From Ornithinimicrobium tianjinense (GTDB taxonomy: Bacteria; Actinomycetota; Actinomycetes; Actinomycetales; Dermatophilaceae), in the NCBI RefSeq assembly GCF_014636495.1, contig NZ_BMEM01000001.1:1318471-1382470 (forward strand): a stretch of 64,000 nucleotides of DNA. Direction: 5' to 3'. Position 1 is the first letter of the stretch. Each line of letters starts with the position of its first letter. The notes below the pieces were generated by a model, which worked only from the letters and a program-made list of their open reading frames with translations, was not told the DNA's origin and did no database searches. Below, piece after piece: positions 8,298 to 15,694 of this stretch. The position numbers were made by a program, and so were the translations under genes.

Positions 8298-9445
8298 GAC
8301 CAGATCCACGCCGCACCCTGCTCATCATGAGCTTCAGCCCGCTGCGCTCGGACGCGCGCGTGCTGCGTCAGGTGCGGCTCTTCAGCGAGCGGTATGCCGT
8401 GACGACCCTGGGCTACGGCGAGTCACCGGACGGGGTGGTCGAGCACCTGCGCCTGCCCGACGACGTCGTCAACTGGCACAAGGACCGCCGGATGCTGGTC
8501 GCGCGGCGGTTTGAGGCGGCATACCGGAGCGCGCCGGTGGTCGTCGCCGCGCGCGCCCTGCTGGAGGGGCGCTCGAGGAGCTTCGACGTGGTGCTGGCCG
8601 ACGACATCGACACCGTCCCCCTCGCGCTCGACCTCGCCCCGCCTGGCGGCGTGCACGCCGACCTGCACGAGTACCACCCCCGCCAGAACGAGGAGAACAC
8701 CCGCTGGCGGCTCTTCGTCGCGCCGTACTACCGCTGGCTCGTGCGCACCTACGGCACGCGGGCCGACTCGGTGACGACGGTCGGGGAGGGCATCGCCCGG
8801 GAGTACCGCCGCCGCTTCGGGATCCGCGCGGGCGTCGTCGTGAACGCGCCCAACTACGTCGAGCTCTCGCCGTCGCCGGTCTACGAGCTGCGACCGCTGC
8901 GGCTGGTGCACTCCGGCAACGCCCAGCGCCACCGCCTGGACGTCATCCTCGAGGCGATGGACCTGGTGACGCGTCCGATGACGCTGGACCTCTACCTCAT
9001 GGCCAACGACACCGCCTACCTCGAGGAGCTGCAGGTCAGGTATGCCGCGTCCGACCGGGTGCGTATCCACCCGCCCGTCGCGCCCCACGAGCTGCCGGCG
9101 ACGCTCAACGCCCACGACGTCGGTGTCTACGTGCTGCCGCCGGTGTCGTTCAACCACCTGTGGGCGCTGCCCAACAAGATCTTCGACTTCGTGCAGGGAC
9201 GGCTGGCTCTCGTGGTGGGGCCCAGTCCGGAGATGGCCGCGGTGGTGCGCAGGCACCGGATCGGCGTGGTCACCGACGACTTCACGGCGCAGTCACTGGC
9301 GAGCGCGCTGGACGGGCTGACCGCCCAGGACGTGCGTGGCTACAAGGAGGCCTCCGCCGACGCCGCGCGCGAGCTGTCGGCCGAGCAGCAGGTGCTGGCC
9401 TGGGAGCGGGCGGTCGACACGCTCGCCGCCCGCCTCAACGGCTGA
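8294..9445 (+). CDS. GT4-type glycosyltransferase
   Basis: 383 residues, a stand-alone paralogue of the C-terminal half of the preceding gene. Shared landmarks include MSFSPLRSDARVLRQVRLF near the start, VLADDIDTVPLAL, HADLHEYHPR, VTTVGEGIAREY and ALPNKIFDFVQGRLAL followed by VGPSPEMA. These fit a GT-B fold; the last segment is the nucleotide-sugar side. The ATG overlaps the preceding TGA (ATGA), so the pair is co-translated and probably acts in sequence on the same glycan. It most likely arose by duplication of one module of the bifunctional neighbour, or donated it. Specificity cannot be read. Confidence 0.8.
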   Translation: MRPDPRRTLLIMSFSPLRSDARVLRQVRLFSERYAVTTLGYGESPDGVVEHLRLPDDVVNWHKDRRMLVARRFEAAYRSAPVVVAARALLEGRSRSFDVVLADDIDTVPLALDLAPPGGVHADLHEYHPRQNEENTRWRLFVAPYYRWLVRTYGTRADSVTTVGEGIAREYRRRFGIRAGVVVNAPNYVELSPSPVYELRPLRLVHSGNAQRHRLDVILEAMDLVTRPMTLDLYLMANDTAYLEELQVRYAASDRVRIHPPVAPHELPATLNAHDVGVYVLPPVSFNHLWALPNKIFDFVQGRLALVVGPSPEMAAVVRRHRIGVVTDDFTAQSLASALDGLTAQDVRGYKEASADAARELSAEQQVLAWERAVDTLAARLNG

Positions 9446-9567
9446 GCCGGCGCATCGCGCCGCTGTGCCGCAGATCACCTGCCGTGGCCCGGCTCACCTC
9501 TCCGGCGCGGGAGGACAATGGGGGCAGGACCTCGGGTCCGAGGTCCAGCCGCACGAGGAGGTGCGTC

Positions 9568-9942
9568 ATGACGACCACATCCGCCCACCGTCCCGTCCAG
9601 CACGCGGATCACGACGTCCGCAACGCCTGGCTGAGCGTGCTCCTGCTGCCGGTCGCGTTCGGGCTGGCCTTCCTGATCGGTGAGGGGCTCATCTCAGCCC
9701 TGGGCTACGAGGTGGGTGACCCGAGCGCGGAGGCGCCGCTGTGGGCAATCCTGGTCGCGACCGTGCCAGCGCTGCTCGTCTTCTGCGCGCCGGCCGTCGT
9801 GTCCTCGTGGTTCGCCCGGCGCGCGGCCCTGCGCGGCGACCGGCGCGGCTGGGTTCCGGCCGGCCTGCTGATCGCAGCCGCGGTGCTGTTCATCGGCCTG
9901 AACGTGGCCGCCGGCCTGGGTCTGGAGGCCCAGCTCGGTTGA
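9568..9942 (+). CDS. Small integral membrane protein, unknown
   Basis: 124 residues with no family I recognise. Three hydrophobic segments are visible, at about residues 22-42, 57-77 and 95-115, with basic residues (RRAALRGDRRG) between the second and third, so that loop should be cytoplasmic. The ATG at 9568 has a GAGGAG ribosome site 7 nt upstream. The 122-bp gap after the glycosyltransferase makes it a separate unit. It is convergent with the acetyltransferase gene that follows. Confidence 0.7.
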   Translation: MTTTSAHRPVQHADHDVRNAWLSVLLLPVAFGLAFLIGEGLISALGYEVGDPSAEAPLWAILVATVPALLVFCAPAVVSSWFARRAALRGDRRGWVPAGLLIAAAVLFIGLNVAAGLGLEAQLG

Positions 9943-9972
9943 GCCGCGACCGCGCCCAGCCGAGCGCGGACG

Positions 9973-11058
9973 TCATACCCGCTGCTGCCAGCCGCCCTCC
10001 ACGCTCGCGGGGCGGAAGCCGAGCGCCACGTTGATCGCGAGCATGTGCTCGTTCTCGCCGGCGTTCCAGGTGTGCAGCCGCTCGACCGCGGGCGCGTGGG
10101 CGGCGAGCCGCTGCAGGTTCTCGGCCTTGACCAGCATCCCCAGGCGGTGACCCCGGTGCTCGCCGTGCACCAGGGTGTCCTCCTGGTAGCCCACCGCCGG
10201 CTTGTCCCGCGGCAGGTCGACAAGGGTGTAGGCCACGAGCTCCCCGCTGGCGACATGCTGGGCGACCGTCATCACGCGCGTGCGACCGACGCTCTCGGTG
10301 ATCCGCTCCGCCTCCGCCACCCGCTCGGCGTCCCACGCCTCGGCCTCGATCTCGAGCTCGCCCGTCGGCACGTCGGTGCTCATGCGGCCCATGAGACGCG
10401 CCATGCCGTCGAGGTGCTCCGGAGGGGTGGGGCCGACCCAGCCCAGTGTCCGGTATGCCGTGCCCGCCGCCTCGCGCGCGCCGGGCAGCTCCGCGGCGGC
10501 CAGGCCCAGGGCCTCCTGCACGTGCAGCACGCTGTGCCGCTCCACCTGCTCCAGCTCGAAACCCAGGTCCTGCAGGACCCTGGCGACCGGGTCCGCAGGG
10601 ACGCTGCCGACGCCGGTCCGCGGGACGATCTGCTCGGCCGAGGGGTCTGTCGCGTGGCTGGTCCACATCTGGACGGTGGTGCGGCCCGCGGCCTCCAGCT
10701 CTGGGCGCACGCGTTCCCAGAGGGCGGGGACGGCCTCGCCAGCCCGCTCGAGGGGGTCGACGAGGAAGGAGACCTCGGCGACGGTGGTGTTGTCCTTCTG
10801 CGGCATGCGGACCCACATCCCGCCGACCGTCTGCTCGCCGTCGCGCACGAGGAGCGCGAGCTTGCGGTGGTAGGTCTGCTCGGGGAAGGTCGCGTGCAGG
10901 ACCGACACGGGGTTGGCGAGGTCGTCGTGGCCGAACAGCGCGAGCAGGGCCCGACGCTCCACGTCGGCGAACTCGGCCAGCTCGGGGGCCGGGTGGGTCT
11001 GGGGGTCGTGACGGACGACGGTGACGGCGAGCGGCATACCTTCAGTGTGGGCCGACAC
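9973..11058 (-). CDS. GNAT acetyltransferase with two GNAT folds
   Basis: Cytoplasmic N-acetyltransferase-like protein of 361 residues. The C-terminal half carries the acetyl-CoA pyrophosphate loop HRGHRLGMLVKAENL preceded by the beta strand QEDTLVHGE, and ends with NEHMLAINVALGF, standard for GNAT enzymes. The N-terminal half has the strand order of a second, degenerate GNAT domain (VGGMWVRMPQKDN then VSFLVDPLERAG) without the glycine loop. Similar tandem-GNAT proteins are frequent in actinobacteria, often annotated only as N-acetyltransferases. GTG at 11058 is assumed; ATG at 11037 would shorten the protein by seven residues. Substrate unknown. Confidence 0.75.
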   Translation of the reverse strand: MSAHTEGMPLAVTVVRHDPQTHPAPELAEFADVERRALLALFGHDDLANPVSVLHATFPEQTYHRKLALLVRDGEQTVGGMWVRMPQKDNTTVAEVSFLVDPLERAGEAVPALWERVRPELEAAGRTTVQMWTSHATDPSAEQIVPRTGVGSVPADPVARVLQDLGFELEQVERHSVLHVQEALGLAAAELPGAREAAGTAYRTLGWVGPTPPEHLDGMARLMGRMSTDVPTGELEIEAEAWDAERVAEAERITESVGRTRVMTVAQHVASGELVAYTLVDLPRDKPAVGYQEDTLVHGEHRGHRLGMLVKAENLQRLAAHAPAVERLHTWNAGENEHMLAINVALGFRPASVEGGWQQRV

Positions 11059-11077
11059 GCCGGCCGGGACAACGGGT

Positions 11078-12148
11078 TTAGAGGTTCGCCTGACGCTCAG
11101 TCAGCGCGTCTAGCACTGCCGCGGCGGCGTGACCGTCACCGTAGGGGGCGGCGTCGGTCGGTTCCGGCGCGGGGCGCGAGGCGGCGTCGCGCAGGGCCGG
11201 CCCCGGCTTCACGAGCACGTTCCAGCCGAGCTGGACGGTCTCGACCCACTCGGTCTCGGTGCGCACCGTCGTGCAGGGCGTGCGGAGCGCGAAGGCCTCC
11301 TTCTGCAGGCCGCCGCTGTCGGTGATGACGCCGCGGGCCGCGCTGACCGCTGCGACGAGCGCCGGGTAGGGGAGCGGCGCACGCGTGGTGAGAGCGCCGC
11401 CGACCAGGTCGAGCCCCTGCTGCTCGGCGCGGGCCCGCAGCCGCGGGTGGGCCAGGAGGACCACGGGGTGGTCGACCTGCTGGAGCGCCTCGACGACCGC
11501 GCGGAGCCGGGCGGGGTCGTCGGTGTTCTCGGCACGGTGGATGGTCGCCACGGAGAACCCACCGAGCTCCTGACCGAGCTCGGTGAGGACGGCGTCGGTG
11601 TCGGCGAGCTGGTCCCGCACCTGGTGCAGCACGTCGATCATCACGTCGCCCACGACGACCGTCCGGTCGGCCAGACCCTCCTCCGCAAGGTGACCGCGGG
11701 CGACCTCGGTCGGCGCGAGGAGCAGGTCGGCGGCGTGGTCGGTGAGCACGCGGTTGTGCTCCTCGGGCATCCGCCGGTTGAACGAGCGCAGCCCGGCCTC
11801 CAGGTGGGCGACGGGCAGGTGCAGCTTGACCGCCGAGAGGGCGCCGGCCAGCGTGGAGTTGGTGTCGCCGTAGACCAGCACCCAGTCCGGCGCGTGCTCC
11901 TCCAGGACGGCGTCCATGGCGCCCAGGATGGCGCCGGTCTGCACACCGTGACCTCCCGAGCCGACGCCCAGGTGCACGTCCGGCTCGGGGATGCCCAGGT
12001 CGCGGAAGAACACGTCGGAGAGCATCGGGTCGTAGTGCTGCCCTGTGTGCACGATGACGTGCTGCACCCCACGGCGCGCGCACTCCGCGGCGACGGGGGC
12101 CAGCTTGACGAACTGGGGGCGGGCGCCGACGACGGAGAGGATCTTCAC
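11078..12148 (-). CDS. wecB: UDP-N-acetylglucosamine 2-epimerase
   Basis: Interconverts UDP-GlcNAc and UDP-ManNAc for surface polysaccharides. All family landmarks are present in 356 residues: GARPQFVKLAPV at the start, HTGQHYDPMLSDVFF, VYGDTNSTLAGALSA, HLEAGLRSFNRRMPEEHNR, ATIHRAENTDDP and ITDSGGLQKEAF. The catalytic acidic residues lie in those blocks. The start is GTG at 12148, 7 nt after the minus-strand -10 TACCCT (12156-12161), so I infer a leaderless mRNA. With the nucleotide-sugar dehydrogenase at 15695 it could supply UDP-ManNAcA for the glycosyltransferases around it. Confidence 0.93.
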   Translation of the reverse strand: MKILSVVGARPQFVKLAPVAAECARRGVQHVIVHTGQHYDPMLSDVFFRDLGIPEPDVHLGVGSGGHGVQTGAILGAMDAVLEEHAPDWVLVYGDTNSTLAGALSAVKLHLPVAHLEAGLRSFNRRMPEEHNRVLTDHAADLLLAPTEVARGHLAEEGLADRTVVVGDVMIDVLHQVRDQLADTDAVLTELGQELGGFSVATIHRAENTDDPARLRAVVEALQQVDHPVVLLAHPRLRARAEQQGLDLVGGALTTRAPLPYPALVAAVSAARGVITDSGGLQKEAFALRTPCTTVRTETEWVETVQLGWNVLVKPGPALRDAASRPAPEPTDAAPYGDGHAAAAVLDALTERQANL

Positions 12149-12155
12149 GAAGGTC

Positions 12156-12161
12156 AGGGTA
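12156..12161 (-). promoter_or_regulatory. Leaderless promoter -10 of wecB
   Basis: Minus-strand TACCCT is followed by 7 nt and the GTG start of wecB. Confidence 0.55.
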
Positions 12162-12240
12162 TGTCGTCGCGGCTCCGCCGGCCGTCCCCGCCCGTGCGCC
12201 GTCCGCGCGTGCGCGCGCCGTCCGCGCGTGCGCGCGCCGG

Positions 12241-12246
12241 TAGGTT
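12241..12246 (+). promoter_or_regulatory. Leaderless promoter -10 of the GT4-GT2 gene
   Basis: TAGGTT is followed by 7 nt and ATG at 12254. The 80 bp upstream are very GC-rich and contain near-tandem copies of CGCCGTCCGCGCGTGCGCG. Confidence 0.55.
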
Positions 12247-12253
12247 GGGACGC

Positions 12254-14491
12254 ATGCGCGTGCTGGTGGTGACGACCTGGTTCCCCACCCCGGCCTCGCC
12301 GTCGACGGGGGTCTTCGTGGCGCGGGACGTCGCGGCGATCGCCGGTCGGCACGAGGTGAAGGTCCTGCACCTGTGCGCGCCCGCGTTGCTGGGCGAGGGG
12401 GACGAGGGGCGGAGGGACGAGCGGGGGTTCACGGTCGAGCGTGGGTTCACGGTCGAGCGGCTCCCGATGGACCCCCGTCGGCCCGATCACGTGGCGCGCG
12501 CGGCCCGGCGGGTCAGGACGCTGGTCGGTGACACCGACGTGCTCCACACGATGGCCGTCTCGGCGCTGCTGCCGATGGTCGGCTGGCGACCGGACGTGCC
12601 GTGGGTGCACACGGAGCACTGGTCCGGGCTGCTCGCCCCGCAGACGCTGACGCCGGCGCTGCGTGCGGCCCGGCCGGTGGTCCTGCGGATGCTGCGGCGG
12701 CCCGACGTCGTCGCCGTCGTCAGCGAGCACCTCGCCGCCGGCGTGCGCCGGGTCCGCACCGGCCCGGTGGTCGTGGTGCCGAACATCGTCGAGGGCTCCG
12801 GGCGCCCCTCCTCCCGGCGTGCCCCCGACGTGCCGCTCACGGACCGTGGTCCGCTCGAGATCGTGGCCGTCGGCGGGCTGATCGCCCGCAAGGACCCGTC
12901 CACCGCGGTGGACACCGTGGCCGAGCTGCGGCGGCGAGGTGTCGACGCGCGGCTGACCTGGGTCGGCGACGGGCCGTTGCGCGAAGCGACGGCCGACCAT
13001 GGCGAGGCGAGCGGCATACCTCTCACGCTCACGGGCCCGGTGCCGCCCGGTCGGGTGCAGGAGATCGTCGACCGCGCGGACCTCTTCCTGCTGCCGACGC
13101 GGGCGGAGACCTTCTGCGTCGCGGCAGCGGAGGCGCTGGCTGCGGGGCGCCCGGTCGTGGTGGGGGACAGCGGGGGGCCGCGGGACTTCGTGGCCGCGCC
13201 CAGCGGGAGGCTCGTGACCCCGGGCGCGCCGGCGCAGAGGTGGGCGGACGCGGTGGAGCGGGTGTGGGCCGACTGTGCTGACCTCAGCGCGGAGCAGATC
13301 GCGGCGCCTGTCGTCGAGGCCTACAGCGGGGAGGCCTACGCGGCGGGCCTCGACGAGGTCTACCGGTCGTTGAGCGGCGATGCTGGGCGAGGACCGGAGT
13401 CGCGTGGCCCGGGGGAGCCCCTCGTCGACGTGGTCATCGCCACGCACTCTGCGCAGCGGCAGACGGAGCGGGCGGTGCGGTCCGTCCTCGACGGGACGTC
13501 GGCGTCGGTGCCGGTCCGGGTCACCGTGGTGTGCCACGACCTGCCGGTCGAGGAGGTCGCGGCGAGCCTGTCGCAGGAGACCCTGGCCGACCGGCGGGTG
13601 CGGCTGCTGCACCATGCCGACGGGGTGGCGAGCCCGGCGGGGCCGTTCACGGCGGGGCTGGACGCCGCGACCGCGCCGTGGGTGAGCATCATGGGCAGCG
13701 ACGACCGGCTCGAGCCGGGCGCGGTCGAGGGGTGGCTGAGCGTGGCCCGCGAGACGGGGGCCGAGGTGGTCCTCACGCGCCTGGTGCTCGAGGGCACGGC
13801 CGTGGCGACCCCGCCGACGCGGATCGGGCGCAACCACGACCTCGACCTGGTGGCCGACCGGCTGGCCTACCGGAGCGCGCCCCTGGGCCTGCTGTCGCGC
13901 GCGGCGGTCGAGCGCAGCGGAGCCCGGCTGCTGCCCGGTGCCCAGACGGGGGAGGACGTGCCGTTCTCGACCCGGCTCTACGCGGAGGCGCGGGTCGCGC
14001 TCGCCGGTGGTGCGGCCTACCTCGTGGGGACGGACGCGGGGGACCGGACCACCTATGTCCCGAGGCCGATCCGCGACCAGCTGGTCTGCGTCGAGGCGAT
14101 CCTCGACGACCCGTGGTGGGGGCGGCGGCCGGCCGGGCAGCAGCGCGCGGTGGCGACCAAGCTCCTGCGGATCCACGTGTTCGGGGCGGTGCTGACGCGG
14201 ACCGATCCGCAGTGGTGGACGCCGGGGGAGCGCGCGGAGCTGGCCCGGATCACCCGGCGGCTGCTGGAGGAGGTGCCCGGGTGCGCCCGTCCGCTGAGCC
14301 TGGCCGACCACGACCTGATCGGCGCGATCTTCGATCCGGCGGTCTCCGCCCAGCGGCTGCTCGACCTCGCTGAGGCCAGACGGCGGCACGGGAGCCCGCG
14401 CACGCTCGTGCCCGCCGACCTCCGCGCGGCGCTGGACCCCGAGGCGCCGCTGCGGTTCATGGCCGCCTCGCTCGCCGCCACCCGCCGCTGA
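12254..14491 (+). CDS. Bifunctional glycosyltransferase, GT4 then GT2
   Basis: 745 residues with the two module types of the 5865-8297 protein in reverse order. Residues 1-375 are GT4-like: VVTTWFPTPASPSTGVFVAR at the start, VGGLIARKDPSTAV for donor binding, and LLPTRAETFCVAAAEALAAG, the E(x)7E catalytic segment. Residues about 390-745 are GT2-like: LVDVVIATHSAQRQ, SPAGPFTAGL and SIMGSDDRLEPGAV, nearly identical in layout to the other GT2 module. Starts with ATG 7 nt after TAGGTT, probably leaderless. A six-residue duplication (GFTVER twice) sits near residue 58. Divergent from wecB, so the two are likely part of the same glycan pathway. Confidence 0.85.
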   Translation: MRVLVVTTWFPTPASPSTGVFVARDVAAIAGRHEVKVLHLCAPALLGEGDEGRRDERGFTVERGFTVERLPMDPRRPDHVARAARRVRTLVGDTDVLHTMAVSALLPMVGWRPDVPWVHTEHWSGLLAPQTLTPALRAARPVVLRMLRRPDVVAVVSEHLAAGVRRVRTGPVVVVPNIVEGSGRPSSRRAPDVPLTDRGPLEIVAVGGLIARKDPSTAVDTVAELRRRGVDARLTWVGDGPLREATADHGEASGIPLTLTGPVPPGRVQEIVDRADLFLLPTRAETFCVAAAEALAAGRPVVVGDSGGPRDFVAAPSGRLVTPGAPAQRWADAVERVWADCADLSAEQIAAPVVEAYSGEAYAAGLDEVYRSLSGDAGRGPESRGPGEPLVDVVIATHSAQRQTERAVRSVLDGTSASVPVRVTVVCHDLPVEEVAASLSQETLADRRVRLLHHADGVASPAGPFTAGLDAATAPWVSIMGSDDRLEPGAVEGWLSVARETGAEVVLTRLVLEGTAVATPPTRIGRNHDLDLVADRLAYRSAPLGLLSRAAVERSGARLLPGAQTGEDVPFSTRLYAEARVALAGGAAYLVGTDAGDRTTYVPRPIRDQLVCVEAILDDPWWGRRPAGQQRAVATKLLRIHVFGAVLTRTDPQWWTPGERAELARITRRLLEEVPGCARPLSLADHDLIGAIFDPAVSAQRLLDLAEARRRHGSPRTLVPADLRAALDPEAPLRFMAASLAATRR

Positions 14492-14557
14492 GGGAGACAA
14501 GATCCTGCACCTGATGCGTCGTCGTCGGTGCTGCATCGGGTGCAGGACCTTGTCCCT
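14492..14557. repeat. Long imperfect palindrome, copy 1
   Basis: Arms of about 24 bp, CAAGATCCTGCACC on the left and GGTGCAGGACCTTG on the right, close over the loop GTCGTCGTCGGTGCT. It lies between two convergent genes and begins 1 nt after the glycosyltransferase stop, so its RNA could stop transcription from both sides, though it has no U-tract. Confidence 0.9.
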
Positions 14558-14574
14558 GCCGCGGGCTGCAACGG

Positions 14575-14638
14575 AGGGACAAGATGTTGCACCTGATGCG
14601 TCGTCGTCGGTGCTGCATCGGGTGCAGAACCTTGTCCC
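14575..14638. repeat. Long imperfect palindrome, copy 2
   Basis: Second copy of the palindrome about 84 bp after the first, with an identical loop and a left arm changed to CAAGATGTTGCACC. Tandem copies with conserved loops suggest a repeated extragenic element rather than a simple terminator. Confidence 0.9.
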
Positions 14639-14697
14639 CGCCGCGCGGCGCTCGGCTGGCCAGCGGCAACCATCCGGCGCGTCCGGTGGGGATGGGG

Positions 14698-15618
14698 TCA
14701 GAAGTGGGCGTCGAGCCAGGCCAGGAGATTTGCCTCGACCTCGTCGCGGTTGGTCTCGTTGAGGACCTCGTGGCGCGCGCCGGGCCAGACGCGGACGGTG
14801 ACGTCGCGCACCCCGGCCGCGAGCAGCAGGCCGGCGACCTCGACCGCGGCGGCCTGGCCACCGACCGGGTCGACCTCTCCGACCACGATGTGCACCGGAA
14901 GGTCGGACGGGGTCAGCGCCGCGGTCGAGGGGCGGTTGACCCGGCGCAGGCCCTGCAGCAGGTCGCGGTAGAAGGCGGCGGTCGCGGTCCCGCCTGACAG
15001 CTCGTCGGCCGCGTAGGCGTCGACCTGGGCGGCGTCGCGCGAGAGCCAGTCGAACTTCGTGCGCGCGGGCCGGAAGGGTCGGTTGTTCGGGCCGAGCACG
15101 AGGGCCTCCATGAGGCGGCTGCGCGCACGTGGACCGCGGACGCGCGCCTCGAGGGAAGCGAGCCGTTGCCCCACCGCGCCGAGCAGCCCCGGGTCACCCG
15201 CCGTGCCGGACAGGATCAGCCCGTCGATCAGCTCGCCGTGGCGGGCCGCGTAGGCGCGCGCGAGGAAGGAGCCCATGCTGTGCCCGAGCAGCACCACGGG
15301 CACCCCCGGGTGGGCGTCGCGCAGCTCGGCGGTCAGCGCCGCGAGGTCGTCCACCACCGCGTCGAAGCCGCCGTCGTCACCGAGGTGTCCGAGCTCGTCC
15401 GGTCCGCCGGCGGTGCGTCCGTGACCACGGTGGTCGGAGGCGTACACGGCATACCCCGAGGCGGACAGCCGCTCGCCCAGGTGGTCGTAGCGCGCAGCGT
15501 GCTCGACCATCCCGTGCGCGACCTGGACGACCGCGCGCGGGAGAGCCTCCGGAAGCCAGCGGTGGACGTGCAGGATGGTCCCGTCCGGGACCGCGTGGGT
15601 GAAGGTCGACGTCGACAT
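14698..15618 (-). CDS. Alpha/beta hydrolase, monoacylglycerol-lipase-like
   Basis: 306-residue serine hydrolase resembling monoacylglycerol lipase and lysophospholipase. Key parts: oxyanion block VVQVAHGMVEHAARYDHL, then SDHRGHGRT, nucleophile elbow VVLLGHSMGSFLAR (catalytic Ser), and the late Asp (GEVDPV) and His (PGARHEVLNE). No signal peptide is visible, so it should be cytoplasmic. ATG at 15618 follows minus-strand TACCCT by 7 nt, indicating a leaderless mRNA. It is divergent from the nucleotide-sugar dehydrogenase and may have no link to the glycan genes. Physiological substrate unknown. Confidence 0.88.
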   Translation of the reverse strand: MSTSTFTHAVPDGTILHVHRWLPEALPRAVVQVAHGMVEHAARYDHLGERLSASGYAVYASDHRGHGRTAGGPDELGHLGDDGGFDAVVDDLAALTAELRDAHPGVPVVLLGHSMGSFLARAYAARHGELIDGLILSGTAGDPGLLGAVGQRLASLEARVRGPRARSRLMEALVLGPNNRPFRPARTKFDWLSRDAAQVDAYAADELSGGTATAAFYRDLLQGLRRVNRPSTAALTPSDLPVHIVVGEVDPVGGQAAAVEVAGLLLAAGVRDVTVRVWPGARHEVLNETNRDEVEANLLAWLDAHF

Positions 15619-15625
15619 GGCAGAC

Positions 15626-15631
15626 AGGGTA
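15626..15631 (-). promoter_or_regulatory. Leaderless promoter -10 of the lipase-like hydrolase
   Basis: Minus-strand TACCCT, 7 nt before the ATG at 15618. Confidence 0.55.
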
Positions 15632-15646
15632 GGTGGGCGGGCCCAC

Positions 15647-15652
15647 GTATCC
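15647..15652 (+). promoter_or_regulatory. Promoter -10 of the dehydrogenase operon
   Basis: TATCCT lies about 42 nt upstream of the dehydrogenase ATG, leaving a leader of roughly 35 nt, unlike the leaderless neighbour on the other strand. Confidence 0.4.
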
Positions 15653-15694
15653 TGGCAAGCGCACGGGACCCTCCCACAGGACGGACATCAACGG

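Noticed and set aside
11129-12253. Long in-frame N-terminal extension of the GT4-GT2 gene
   Set aside because: It runs antisense to wecB and has no protein-like features. The leaderless promoter and family alignment place the start at 12254.
14509-14640. Small Cys-rich ORFs in the palindromes
   Set aside because: They are produced by the repeated GTCGTCGTC and TGCTGCATC sequences and have no start signals; the DNA symmetry explains them.
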